From Musa acuminata AAA Group (Eukaryota; Streptophyta; Magnoliopsida; Zingiberales; Musaceae): 64,000 bases of DNA. The DNA is taken from NCBI RefSeq assembly GCF_036884655.1, contig NC_088338.1, positions 3,602,001 through 3,666,000 on the forward strand, read 5' to 3'. Below the pieces are notes generated by a model, which ran no database searches, was not told the origin of the DNA, and worked only from the letters and a program-made list of their open reading frames with translations. The translations under genes were made by a program, and so were the position numbers. Below, piece after piece: positions 10,467 to 23,124 of this stretch; within the stretch, counting starts at the first letter, position 1; each line of letters starts with the position of its first letter.

Positions 10467-12059
10467 TCACGAGGGTCGATTAATGAATCCACGCTCAACC
10501 ATCTTCTCCACAAGTTCCTCATGCTTCATCAGCTGCCCTGCTCTCCTCAGCAGTGTCATCGCCATTTCATACACCGGAGCTGTTGGCTTGAGACTTTTCT
10601 CCTCCAACATCTCCTTCATTAACCCATAAGCTCGCTTCCAATGTCCTCTCTCGCAAAATGCTGTGATCAATACCCCATATGTGTTAATGTTTGGCTCCAA
10701 GCCCTCCTCCACCATCTCCCTCTTCATCCTCAGCATCATGTCCATCGACTTCTCCTTGCTAAACATCTCCATTAACAGATTATATGTAACTGTGTTCGGC
10801 TTGCATCCAAGCTCTTTCATCCGATCATATAGCTTGTGTGCTGCATTAATATTCCCAAGATTTATGATGCAACGAAATATGGGGTTGAAGGAGTGGCAAG
10901 TTGGGATGCACCCTCTTGCAGTCATTTGGTTAAGCACTTTGAGGGCAGCATCGAGGTTCTTCTGGTCCTTCCTGCAGTGGGTTTCAATAAGGAAATTGTA
11001 GGTTATAATGTCAGGCTCGCACCCTAATTGCTTCATCTGGTTATTGACCTGCAGCACCTTCTCCGACCGCCCAGCCTTGACATGCGCTCTCATCAGGCTA
11101 TTGAAAGTAGCTGCGTTGGGCGAACACTCAGCGTCAATCATCTGGCAAAGAAGCTCATTTGCACGGGGAATCTGTCCCGCTCGGCACATTGCATCAATCA
11201 CAGCAGTATAGGTATACACATTTGGTGGAATTCCATTCGCCACCATCTCGGCAAAAACACGCTCGGCCTCGTCGAGCTTACCGGCACGGCACCAGGCATG
11301 GACGAGTGAAGAGTAGATTACAACGTCAGGAGGAAATTGGTGCTTGAGGGCGTCAAAGAGAGACTGGGCCTCAGCAGCAAGGCGTTTCTTTGAAAGGGCA
11401 GCAAGGAGGGAGGCAAATGTACTGGGTTCGGGTTCGCATCCGTAGTTCGGCATGCGGCGGAAGGCCTCGGCGGCATCTTCGGGGAGACCAGCACGAACAT
11501 AGCGGCGGATCAAGGTGAAGAACGTCTGATTGGTGACGGGGATTCCCAAAGCGCGCATTTTGTCGAGCAGGTGCCAGGCGATGTCGAAGTGGCGTAGCTT
11601 GCCGCAGAGGTCAATCATTTCGATGAAGGCGGCAGCGAAGGCAGGGGAAGGGGAGGAGAAGGGCGACGCAGCGAGCCACCAGTTGAAGAAGGCGAGGGCC
11701 TGCGGAAAGGGAATGCCGTGGCGGAGGGAGGCGCAGCGGTCGACGAGGAGAGCGGCGAGGGAAGCGGAAGGAGGGGAGGGGGAGAGGTTGGAGAAGGAGG
11801 AGGAGAGGGACGGGATGGTGAGATCAGGGGGAGGAGAAGCGGCAGACGGGGCGAGGTGGGGGTTGTCGCGGTGGTGGTCCCTGATGAGGACATGGAGGTT
11901 ATCGAGGAGCTTGGACTCGGTGGGGGAGATGGAAGCGGTGGCGATGGTGATGTCGGAGGGGGGAGAGTCGATCGGAGAAGGAGAAGTGCAGAGGGGTTTG
12001 CAAAGGAGAGGGAGAAGGAAGGAGCGAGGAGGCCTTCTTGGTGTGTGCAGGAAAGCCAT
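10467..12059 (-). CDS. P-class pentatricopeptide repeat protein, probably mitochondrial
   Basis: An intronless gene of 530 codons. The N-terminus (residues 1-60) is rich in Arg, Ser, Pro and Leu with almost no acids, like an organellar targeting peptide. From about residue 155 to 515 there are about ten 35-residue PPR motifs, for example VIYSSLVHAWCRAGKLDEAE, VYTYTAVIDAMCRAGQIPRA, TVTYNLLMEMFSKEKSMDMM and INTYGVLITAFCERGHWKRA. No E, E+ or DYW extension follows, so it is a P-class protein, expected to bind organellar RNA and affect its stability, splicing or translation. The segment LRHGIPFPQALAFFNWW resembles Arabidopsis At1g20300 as I remember it. The gene is divergent from NRPB1 with 863 bases between start codons. 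The target RNA is unknown. Confidence 0.85.
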   Translation of the reverse strand: MAFLHTPRRPPRSFLLPLLCKPLCTSPSPIDSPPSDITIATASISPTESKLLDNLHVLIRDHHRDNPHLAPSAASPPPDLTIPSLSSSFSNLSPSPPSASLAALLVDRCASLRHGIPFPQALAFFNWWLAASPFSSPSPAFAAAFIEMIDLCGKLRHFDIAWHLLDKMRALGIPVTNQTFFTLIRRYVRAGLPEDAAEAFRRMPNYGCEPEPSTFASLLAALSKKRLAAEAQSLFDALKHQFPPDVVIYSSLVHAWCRAGKLDEAERVFAEMVANGIPPNVYTYTAVIDAMCRAGQIPRANELLCQMIDAECSPNAATFNSLMRAHVKAGRSEKVLQVNNQMKQLGCEPDIITYNFLIETHCRKDQKNLDAALKVLNQMTARGCIPTCHSFNPIFRCIINLGNINAAHKLYDRMKELGCKPNTVTYNLLMEMFSKEKSMDMMLRMKREMVEEGLEPNINTYGVLITAFCERGHWKRAYGLMKEMLEEKSLKPTAPVYEMAMTLLRRAGQLMKHEELVEKMVERGFINRPS

Positions 12060-12194
12060 GGCCGACGGTTGGCGACAGCAGCGGACGAGTGCGGTTGTAG
12101 GGTTTTGTTTCCAGAGTACAGAGAGACGAGGTTTAATTGGGCCGGCTTAGGCCCAATTCCAGATATTTTCGCCTTTAACAGATCGAAATTAAAG

Positions 12195-12197
<3 letters not shown>

Positions 12198-12247
<50 letters not shown>
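12198..12247. repeat. (TA)n microsatellite
   Basis: About 25 uninterrupted TA dinucleotides within the PPR/NRPB1 divergent promoter region, likely length-polymorphic. Confidence 0.9.
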
Positions 12248-12249
<2 letters not shown>

Positions 12250-12662
12250 TCAGTATTTTTTTTTTGGGATTTGATTTTTGGCAACTTCTAATTACTTTGT
12301 GGATATAGCAGCTGGATTTAATCTTATTCTCGAGCAACAAAAATTATAATAAATAACTTTTTGTTACTAAAAGCTAACATTGGGACAACAAAGCTAATTA
12401 ATAAACAATTATTTTCCCCCAAAAATATTTGTACGAGACTAAATCTCGTTTTTGCTTAGAAAAAGTGAGAAGTGAACACTTACAGAGTCATGTAATCTAT
12501 CAGCCAAAAAAAGGATTTTAAATCCGATAAAATGAAAGTCCAAGTCAACCGCGCACGTGCCGACAACAATCGGATGGTCCAGATCAACCATCACGAAGCC
12601 AAACACCAATTGTCCTCCGGCGCACGATAGCAGAAACCCGTCGCCCTAGGTCGGCCTCCGTC

Positions 12663-12670
12663 TATAAATA
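12663..12670 (+). promoter_or_regulatory. TATA box of NRPB1
   Basis: TATAAATA lies 253 bases upstream of the NRPB1 ATG, followed by a C-rich tract and a GC-rich leader. Position and quality fit a core promoter with a leader of about 220 bases, unless the leader contains an intron. Confidence 0.55.
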
Positions 12671-12922
12671 TAGACCCACCCCCCTTCCATCCCCTTTCCT
12701 TTTCTTTCACTGGATTCGGCTCGCGGTTGCCTCCTTTTCCGCGTGAGATGGGAGGAGATCGCGCTATCCATCAAGTTTGCCGAAGCAAAAATTGACCGCC
12801 ATAGGACAAATCGAACTCCAAAAACGAACTCGAAGCAGGAATTCGATTGGATTCTTTCTCTCCGTCGCTGAAAGCCCCAATTTTTTGATCAAAACCCTAG
12901 TGTTTTCCCCTCTTCTGCAGTC

Positions 12923-15900
12923 ATGGACACGCGATTCCCGTTCTCACCGGCCGAGGTCGCCAAGGTCCGCACCGTCCAGTTCGGCATCCTCAGCCCCGAC
13001 GAGATCGTAATCCTCGCAATCCCGCCCTGTTTTCTTTCCCATTCTAGGGTTCTACTGATGCTTGGTTTCCGTGGTTCGTTGAGCCTGATTTGGTTCTTGT
13101 TTGGGTGTCGGGCGGCAGCGGCAAATGTCGGTGGTGCAGATCGAGCACGGAGAGACGATGGAGCGGGGGAAGCCGAAGCCAGCAGGGCTCAGCGACCCGC
13201 GGCTCGGCACCATCGACCGGAAGATGAAGTGCGAGACTTGCATGGCTAACATGGCGGAGTGCCCCGGTCACTTTGGTCACCTCGAGCTCGCCAAACCCAT
13301 GTTCCATATCGGGTTCCTCAAGACGGTGCTTGCTATTATGCGTTGCGTCTGCTTCAATTGCTCCAAGATCCTTGCTGACGAGGTACGATTGATCGGCACC
13401 TTTCAGATGGCTCTCTTAGGAATCATTTGCTCAAGTGGAAGGAACACGAAGAAAATGGTCCTTTAACTTGAGTATACTAAAAAAGATCTAGACTTTAAGG
13501 TTCTTAGTAAATTTAGAACTTCGTTTTTGGTATTCTTCTGGTTGTATTGGTGGATGTGAAGTTTTAGCTACTATATACAATCTGAGCGAAATTTAGTTTG
13601 TCTGCACAACTTAGAGAAAAGAGCTGCAACATGACTTTGGTGGGAGTACTTTTAGTTTTTTACTCTTCAAAAAACTGATATTTGACATGATAGTTACTTG
13701 ATCATTGGTTTAATTGTTATCTAAATAATAAGATTGTTCCTTTTAGTCGAATTTTTGCGCCAAACTTCAACTTATTTGGATGGCTAGGATGTGAAACTCT
13801 ATGTTGTTTTTGCAGCAGCAAGCTTAGGTTCAGCCTCTCTTCTATTTCTAGAATTGTGATAGACAGTGGTTTTATGGTTGTATATGTGATGAGCATATGA
13901 CTACTTAGCATTTTAAGCACAAACTTCCTTCTTACCACATTTGTTCTTTGTTTCAGGAGGATACCAGGTTCAAGCAAGCTTTGAAAATTAGGAACCCAAA
14001 AAATAGGTTGAAGAGAATATATGATGCCTGTAAAAGCAAGAAGAAATGTTCTGGTGGTGATGACATTGATGTCCAGGGTCAACAAGACTCAGAAGAACCA
14101 ATGAAGAAGAGCAGGGGTGGATGTGGTGCTCAGCAGCCAAACATTACCATAGATGGAATGAAAATGGTTGCAGAATATAAAGCTCCAAAAAAGAAATCTG
14201 ATGAACAAGAGCAGCTTCCTGAACCTGCTGAGAGAAAACAAATTCTTTCTGCTGAGAGGGTATTTCCTTGGAACTCTTCATAATGGACTACATAACTGGA
14301 GAATGCATGCATAAGTCTACCTTTTTCAAACATGTTTGCAGGTTCTTAGTGTTCTAAAGAGGATAAGCGATGAGGACTGTTTGCTATTGGGTTTAAATCC
14401 CAAATATGCCCGCCCTGATTGGATGATATTGCAAGTTCTTCCAATTCCTCCACCTCCTGTAAGACCTTCTGTGATGATGGATACTTCTTCGAGGAGTGAG
14501 GTGAGTTCGTTCAGAGTTAAAGGCACATGAGCCAGAGCACTTTAACCTGTTACAATTAAGCTAGTTGCATTTTTTTAGTGTCTTAAATGTGCTGACTTTT
14601 TATTGACAACAGGATGATTTGACACATCAATTGGCAATGATAATTAGGCACAATGAGAATTTGAGGAGGCAAGAGAGGAATGGAGCTCCAGCTCACATTA
14701 TTTCAGAATTTGCTCAATTATTGCAATTTCACATTGCCACATATTTTGATAATGAGCTTCCTGGTCAGCCTAGGGTATGACTTGCCCAGTTCTGTGCTTC
14801 CCTTATGATTTTGTATGTTTGTTTTTGTGAAATCCATTTTCTGTTTGTGCAGGCTACACAGCGGTCAGGACGGCCCATTAAATCTATATGCAGTAGACTA
14901 AAGGCTAAAGAAGGCCGAATTAGAGGTAACTTGATGGGAAAGCGTGTTGATTTTTCAGCACGAACAGTTATTACACCTGACCCTACAATCAACATTGATG
15001 AACTCGGAGTTCCTTGGAGCATAGCTTTGAATCTTACGTACCCAGAGACCGTAACCCCATACAATATTGAGAGGTAATTTGCTCATGTGGTGCCTTGTAT
15101 AAATGTCACATAGAGGATGATAGACAGTTTCATAACAGTTGTTTGCTTCTGCAGATTAAAAGAACTTGTGGAATATGGGCCTCATCCTCCTCCTGGAAAA
15201 ACCGGTGCAAAATATATCATACGAGAAGATGGTCAAAGGCTTGATCTTCGATACTTGAAAAAAAGCAGTGATCACCATTTGGAGCTTGGATACAAGGCCA
15301 GTTTGTATAATTGGTTTTTTATATTTATTTTTACTTTCGTTTCTACGGTTTACATTGTATTAACTTATTTTATTTTGGTAGGTCGAGCGCCATTTGTGTG
15401 ATGGTGACTTTGTTCTTTTCAACCGGCAGCCCAGTCTCCACAAAATGTCCATCATGGGGCACAAGATAAAAATTATGCCTTACTCAACTTTTCGCTTAAA
15501 TCTATCTGTAACATCTCCGTATAATGCTGATTTTGATGGTGATGAGATGAACATGCATGTTCCCCAATCTTTTGAAACCAGAGCAGAAGTCATAGAGCTA
15601 ATGATGGTACCAAAGTGTATTGTTTCACCTCAGTCAAATCGCCCTGTTATGGGTATTGTCCAGGATACCCTTCTGGGATGTCGCAAGATTACCAAAAGGG
15701 ATACATTTATAGAAAAGGTGCTAGCAATAGAAAAGTGTTGTTTGCTTGCCTTTTTGTGCTTTTGCTTCACAATATCTAGTCTCGATGAATCAGTATTGAA
15801 GAGGGGATTTTTTTTTATTATGTTGTGACAGGATGTCTTTATGAACATCTTGATGTGGTGGGAAGACTTTGATGGAAAGGTACCTGCTCCTGCTATATTG

Positions 15901-18900
15901 AAACCTAGGCCATTGTGGACTGGAAAACAAGTTTTCAACCTGATCATCCCAAAGCAAATAAACTTAATAAGATTTTCAGCATGGCATTCAGAATCAGAAA
16001 CTGGTTTCATTACTCCAGGTGACACTCTAGTTCGAATTGAGAAGGGTGAACTTCTTTCAGGCACCCTTTGCAAAAAAACTCTAGGAACATCTACTGGAAG
16101 TCTTATTCATGTCATCTGGTAAGTCTAACTAAGCTGTTTGTTTGGAAAATGATGACTTTGCTTTGTATCCCATTAGCACTTATTTTGCTTTGTTTCATAC
16201 TTGTATATCAGGGAAGAAGTTGGCCCAGATGCAGCTCGCAAATTTTTGGGGCACACACAGTGGCTTGTGAACTATTGGCTGTTACAGAATGCTTTTAGTA
16301 TTGGAATTGGAGACACAATTGCCGATGCAGCAACAATGGAGAAAATCAATGAAACAATCTCAAAAGCTAAAAATGACGTGAAAGATCTTATCAAGCTTGC
16401 ACAGGAGAAGCAATTGGAAGCTGAACCTGGGCGAACCATGATGGACTCGTTCGAAAATAGAGTAAATCAGGTACAACACATGAAATTTTCACTTAGCCCA
16501 TCATATAAAAAATATCATGTTCATCTACTGAACAGGTGCTTTGCCTCTCAGGTACTGAATAAGGCTCGTGATGATGCGGGTAGTAGTGCCCAGAAGAGCT
16601 TATCCGAAAGTAACAACTTAAAGGCCATGGTTACTGCTGGATCAAAAGGTAGTTTTATCAATATCTCACAGATGACTGCCTGTGTGGGGCAGCAGAATGT
16701 TGAGGGCAAACGAATACCCTTTGGTTTCATTGATCGAACATTGCCTCATTTCACTAAAGACGATTATGGGCCTGAAAGTCGTGGTTTTGTGGAGAATTCA
16801 TACCTTCGTGGGTTGACACCACAAGAGTTCTTTTTTCATGCCATGGGTGGTAGGGAAGGTTTGATTGATACTGCTGTCAAGACTTCTGAGACGGGCTACA
16901 TCCAACGTCGTCTTGTAAAGGCTATGGAAGACATAATGGTTAAATATGATGGTACTGTCAGAAATTCTCTGGGGGATGTTATTCAGTTCTTATATGGAGA
17001 AGATGGTATGGATGCTGTTTGGATTGAGTACCAGAAATTTGATTCGTTGAAGATGAAAAAGGGCGAGTTTGATAGTGTTTTCAGGTATGAGATCGATGAT
17101 GACAACTGGAATCCTAGCTACTTACAACCTGAGCATGTTGAGGATTTGAAAACTATCCGTGAGTTTAGAAATGTGTTTGATGCAGAGGTTCAGAAACTAG
17201 AAGCTGACCGTTACCAGCTTGGCACTGAGATTGCTACTACTGGTGATATCTCAATTCCTATGCCTGTGAATCTCAAGAGACTTATCTGGAATGCACAAAA
17301 GACATTCAAGATTGATCTGAGAAGGCCATCTGACATGCACCCAATGGAGATTGTGGAAGCTATTGATAAGCTTCAAGAAAGGCTCAAAGTGGTTCCTGGT
17401 GATGATTTTTTGAGCATGGAGGCTCAAAAAAATGCTACTTTATTATTCAATATCCTTCTTCGTAGTTCATTTGCTAGCAAACGGGTTATGAAGGAGTATA
17501 GGCTCACTCGTGAGGCATTTGAATGGGTTATTGGTGAAATTGAATCTCGTTTTCTGCAGTCACTGGTAGCTCCAGGTGAAATGATTGGCTGTGTAGCTGC
17601 CCAGTCTATTGGAGAGCCAGCTACACAGATGACCTTAAATACCTTCCATTATGCTGGTGTGAGTGCCAAGAATGTCACTCTTGGAGTTCCCAGGTTGAGG
17701 GAAATTATTAATGTTGCTAAGAAGATTAAAACTCCTTCTCTTTCTGTTTATTTGAAGCCTGGGGTTAATAAAAAGAAAGAACTGGCTAAGAATGTACAAT
17801 GTGCATTGGAATACACAACACTGCGAAGTGTTACACATGCCACTGAAATATGGTATGATCCTGACCCTATGAGTACCATTATTGAGGAAGATGTGGAATT
17901 TGTCAAGTCATATTATGAAATGCCAGATGAGGATATTGCTCCTGAAAAGATATCTCCTTGGCTGCTTCGTATTGAACTGAATCGCGAGATGATGGTTGAC
18001 AAGAAGTTGAGCATGGCAGACATTGCAGAGAAGATCAATCATGAGTTTGATGATGATTTGACATGCATCTTTAATGATGATAATGCAGACAAGCTCATCC
18101 TCCGTATTCGTATCATGAATGATGATGCGCCTAAAGGTGAATTACAAGACGAATCTGCGGAGGATGATGTCTTCTTGAAAAAGATCGAGAGCAACATGTT
18201 GACCGAAATGGCACTTCGGGGCATTCCTGATATCAATAAAGTTTTTATCAAGTCAGGAAAGATAAATAGGTTTGATGAAAATGAAGGCTTCAAACCAGAT
18301 GTTGAGTGGATGCTCGACACTGAAGGCGTTAATCTTTTGGCTGTTATGTGCCATGAAGATATTGATGCAACTAGGACTACAAGCAACCACTTGATTGAAG
18401 TTATTGAGGTTCTTGGCATCGAGGCTGTTCGGAGATCTCTCTTGGATGAGTTGCGTGTGGTCATATCTTTTGATGGATCTTATGTGAATTACCGTCACTT
18501 GGCTATTCTATGTGACACAATGACCTACAGAGGTCACCTAATGGCCATCACCCGGCATGGTATCAATAGAAATGATACTGGCCCCATGATGAGATGTTCA
18601 TTCGAGGAAACTGTTGACATCCTCCTTGATGCTGCTGTCTATGCTGAAGGTGACCACCTTAGAGGAGTTACTGAAAATATTATGCTTGGTCAGCTTGCAC
18701 CAATTGGCACAGGTGATTGTGCACTGTATTTGAATGATCAGATGTTGCAACAGGCGATTGAACTCCAACTTCCTAGTTATATGGATGGTGGTTTTGGTGG
18801 TCCTGGTGGATTTGATTTTGGAATGACACCATCTCGATCACCCATATCCGGGACACCATATCATGAAGGAATGATGTCTCCAAGTTACTTGCTGAGCCCA

Positions 18901-21795
18901 AATATTCGTGCTTCACCGATTACAGATGCTCAGTTTTCTCCTTATGTTGGTGGAATGGCTTTCTCCCCCAGTTCATCTCCAGGTTACAGTCCATCATCTC
19001 CAGGCTACAGTCCATCATCTCCGGGATACAGTCCTACTTCTCCAGGTTATAGCCCTACTTCTCCAGGATACAGCCCTACATCTCCCGGTTATAGTCCCAC
19101 TTCTCCGACCTACAGTCCTAGCTCTCCTGGATATAGTCCTACAAGTCCTGCTTACTCTCCGACAAGTCCATCATATTCGCCAACTTCTCCCAGCTACAGC
19201 CCGACCTCTCCCAGTTATAGCCCTACCTCTCCTACTTATAGTCCTACTTCCCCCAGTTACAGCCCAACTTCCCCCAGTTACAGTCCTACTTCGCCAAGCT
19301 ACAGCCCTACTTCTCCAGTTTACAGTCCGACTTCCCCAGCCTACAGTCCAACATCTCCTGCCTACAGCCCAACCTCACCATCCTATAGTCCAACATCACC
19401 TTCCTATAGTCCGACATCACCTTCATATAGCCCAACATCACCTTCATATAGCCCGACTTCACCATCATACAGTCCTACCTCACCTGCCTATAGCCCAACT
19501 TCTCCGGGATACAGTCCAACATCTCCTAGCTATAGTCCTACATCCCCAAGTTATAGCCCCACATCTCCAAGTTACAATCCTGCCTCAGCAAAGTACAGTC
19601 CTTCGCTTGCTTATTCTCCAAGCAGTCCAAGGCTGTCACCATCCAGTCCATACGGTCAATCATCTCCAAATTACAGGTAAGGGTTTACATCTGTTGTAAA
19701 AGATCGAGCTTTCTTGAGTGCCTTATTATGTTGTTTCTTTAGAATCGATAATTAATTTTTTTTAGTTTTGTCTGACATTATTATGAATATTTATAGTTAA
19801 AATATCTAGTTTTACTAATTGAAGATTATACTAAGTTTCAATTATTTTCTTAGATGTAAAAGTTTTGATAATTTTAGGTACAAAAATTTTATAGGATCTT
19901 TTAAAAATATAAATTAAAAAATATTTACCTTTATAATTTTTGTTAGTATATATTATTCTTAAAATTAGGATTATATTTTACATGTGCTAGGATAGTTTGT
20001 AAAAGTTATTGTTGACATTAGTAAAATATGTACCTTTGAAGTTGAATAAATTTGATCATGCATTGATATTTAAACTTAATTATATGGGTAATTAATTTGA
20101 ATAGAGTTTTGATTTAATATCAAATTAATTATAAGATATTATTTGTTTAATGTAATGACGAGATCTAATGAGAATTAAATATAATGTTATTTCTTTGACA
20201 CATATAATATATAAATAATTTGAAATTATAAAAATATATATATGTTGAATAGTTGGATAAATTTTTATCATTTCAATTGTTTTTTATTGTTGAGTTGCAC
20301 CTCAACTTATATTTTATGTCAACAATCAATCAATTTTTAAAACTTCAAAATTTTATTGATTTATCAGATATAAAATTTAATATACTTGTTATGGGTAACC
20401 TAAAACTAAATTTCTTCAATGAGTTTCATTAATTTGTCATATATTTTATGTTAAAAAATATATATCTTTTGATTTAAAAGTTTTGGAGTAACATATTAAA
20501 TCTGAATATTTTTCAAGCTAATTTAGTTTTGTCATTTGACTTAGTATTTCAAGAGTTAACTATATTGATTAATATTATTTTTAATCAAATTTGAGGATCA
20601 AATTTCTATTAAGTGGGGGAGAAATGTAATCACCGAATTCTCTGTTAATGTCAATTTCAGTTTTTGCTTGATTATTCATGCACCTTCATTGTCACTTATA
20701 GATTTATGACATGGAAAAGGCCACTAATAGATATATGACATGGAAAAGGCAACTTTTAGAATAGTTGCCTTATCTAAAGTTCCATATTTTACTCATTGGA
20801 AAATTTGGGTGTATGTCACCAGCACCATTATTATTGTTTCTTTCTTCATACTTATTCATGTTACTGGTTGCAGACTCATGGAGTAAGATGATTAATAACA
20901 TATTTAATATCTGTATTCAAAGAGAAACTGTTCCATTTGTTCGTTCACCCCTCATATTATTTCACTCATATTAATTAAGATATTTGATGATAAACTTATT
21001 CAATTTGTTAACGTGGAAGCATCAGTATCACAACAGAACGGTGGTTCTATTTATACGAGAAGAAAGAAAACAAATTGCTCGGGAAGTTCAGCACTAACTG
21101 AACTCCCTAAGATGACTAGCAGAGGTGTATCTTGATAAATATCATAAAGTGTATTATTGAATTTTCAGTGAGTATAACTTTTTTTTATTGTGCTGGAATC
21201 TGATTATCAATCTATAGATCAAAGTTAGAACTACCATGAAGTAATGATTTTACAAGGCCCAAGTTCTTTTTCTGAAATTATCCTCATTTATCCTAGTCAG
21301 TAAAAATTTATGTCACTCATCCTAAATGTATCATTTTGTGCTAAGCTCGCTCTCACAACTAGAAATATTGAATAACACATTTCTGTGTGAGATGAGTGGA
21401 GGGAAGATGATAAACCTACCTTGAAACTAAACTGACTCACCGGAACATATGTGACTTAGTATGCCACTTACAAGTTTGCCTCTTTGAGAACACTGAACAT
21501 AGTTGACTAATATCTTTTTCTCTTTCTTCTTGTGCCTTTGCAGCCCATTTAACTCCCGTTCTGGTCCAGATTACAGCCCAAGTTCTCCACAGTACAGGTT
21601 ACTCAAAATTTCATTATTTTCGGTTTACAGTTTAAACCACAAGCCATCACTTCTAAGAACAAAACTTGACCTAGCTTCTATTATAATTGCAGTCCGAGTG
21701 CAGGCTACTCGCCAACGTCACCGGGTTACTCCCCATCATCCACCAGTCAGTATACTCCACAGATGAGCAACGAGGATGAGGAAAGTACCCGCTGA
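12923..21795 (+). CDS. NRPB1: DNA-directed RNA polymerase II largest subunit (RPB1)
   Basis: RPB1 forms the clamp, active site and CTD of nuclear RNA polymerase II. Exons: 12923-13006, 13119-13382, 13957-14259, 14342-14500, 14613-14774, 14853-15073, 15155-15296, 15382-15717, 15832-16118, 16212-16470, 16552-19676, 21544-21597 and 21693-21795. They sum to 5499 bases, in frame, 1832 residues, close to the Arabidopsis protein. Landmarks are the N-terminal zinc site ([20 protein letters not shown]), the [12 protein letters not shown] active-site metal loop, [20 protein letters not shown] of the trigger-loop region, and about 28 consecutive heptads such as YSPTSPS from about 18982. The CTD tail is split by a 1.87-kb intron and ends in NEDEESTR. 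Intron 7 needs a GC donor, and intron 10 is 81 bases and open in frame. The ATG matches the family start [12 protein letters not shown]. Confidence 0.96.
19677..21543 (+). other. Intron 11 of NRPB1, 1.87 kb, inside the CTD coding region
   Basis: The donor GTAAGG follows TACAG and the acceptor TTTGCAG precedes CCCATTTAAC. The first kilobase is extremely AT-rich and ends near 20590-20635 in ATTAAGTGGGGGAGAAATG, which looks like the polypurine tract of an LTR element. I found no coding exon inside. Confidence 0.8.
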
Positions 21796-22612
21796 TCTTT
21801 GCGTTGTTGATTCATCATCAGAGTGCAAGAATCTCTTGACGTAAAGGTTCGAATGCTGGACTAGGACTACGAGATGCCTGATGCCATGGCATGGTGTTTC
21901 GGACTATGATCTTGTCGCCTGGTTTACTTGTTTGTTTTAGATCACAAGTGAATAAATAGTTAGGTATCCATAGGTGTGTTTGTAACCTCAAGACTCCCCC
22001 CGTGAACAACACTGGCTGATAGAGATGTCTATGGTATCGGAAAACAGTTCCGTGGAATGTGATTAAGCCTAAAATGACAAACGGGTTTTGGTTATTATAT
22101 ACGTTTCATTAGATTAGGTGTTTGATATATACATTTGGAATGACATGGATGTAGACAAAACTAAATTACTTTGGATGAATGATCGCTTGACTTGGATGAC
22201 AAAATCGACTTGTTTTGATGGATTATGGTACCAAATTTGACAGGCCAAATAAATCGTTTGGTTCGATCCAAATCAATATAATGTGGTATATGATTAGCTA
22301 ATTAAACTGTTTATCTCAAAAAAAAAGTTAAATTATCATTATTTTTTTAAGAAGTATTTATTTTTCTATAAGGGTGATGAATTAATTACATATTATTTTA
22401 TGTAATTATTTATCTTTAGTATTTCGATCTTTATATTTTTAAAAATTATATTAATATTTTTTTTATTTTTATAAAATAAATGAAATATTTGATTTTTTTT
22501 TATGTCGTCGGTTTTGTCATGTATTTTTTTTTTGAAAAAACGAGATTAAAAGAGGTTAAAGATAATTAATTATAAGAGATAATTTATAATTAACTTATAT
22601 TATAATTTAACA

Positions 22613-22663
<51 letters not shown>

Positions 22664-23124
22664 AAATAGTATGATAATTTTATCAATTATAAACACATTA
22701 TTTGTTCTTAATATCTTACTATCAATAGTTGTAATCTTAAAAAATTTATTGAATCAAAATTTGAATCTTAAATATTTAATAATCAAAATTAATTTTAAAT
22801 CTTTAATATTTTTATTGTAAAAATTCCTCGACCGAGTCTTTTCTTGACGGTCAACCCCCGACCGGGATTATTGTCATCTTCAGCGCAGAAATCGTTGACC
22901 GCAATCCTTATCCGCATTGCCACTAGTAGCACATTGACAGCTTACTACTACTCGTTGTTATTCTAATGTCCGATGGCTGACAGTTGGAGATGGCCCTTAA
23001 TATCTCTTCCATTGACCATGCTCATCGTCGTTCGTCTTCTTCTTCCCATCACCATCAACATCTTCTTCTCCATAGCTACAGAAGCTGTCACATCATACAG
23101 ACTCATTCAGCTTTCGTTCTCTAC
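21796..23124. other. NRPB1 3' UTR and spacer
   Basis: The first 200-300 bases are presumably the NRPB1 3' UTR. The remainder is AT-rich with a TA microsatellite (22615-22660), then a GC-richer promoter or leader for the next gene from about 22820. No coding exon was recognised. Confidence 0.5.
22615..22660. repeat. (TA)n microsatellite
   Basis: About 23 uninterrupted AT dinucleotides in the spacer downstream of NRPB1. Confidence 0.9.

Larger units (their letters stand above)
12060..12922. promoter_or_regulatory. Divergent promoter region of the PPR gene and NRPB1
   Basis: This interval separates two divergent start codons. The PPR side has a telo-box (12098-12105, minus orientation). A long TA run (12198-12247) lies in the middle. 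The NRPB1 side has a TATA box (12663-12670), a GC-rich leader and a telo-box (12892-12900). Which elements are shared is not visible from sequence. Confidence 0.5.

Noticed and set aside
11530..12340. Plus-strand and alternative minus ORFs over the 5' part of the PPR gene
   Set aside because: They are GC-rich shadows, some running into the TA repeat. The PPR motifs define the real frame.
18908..19699. 263-codon ORF over the NRPB1 CTD in another frame
   Set aside because: It is a shadow of the heptad repeat, with periodic low-complexity composition.
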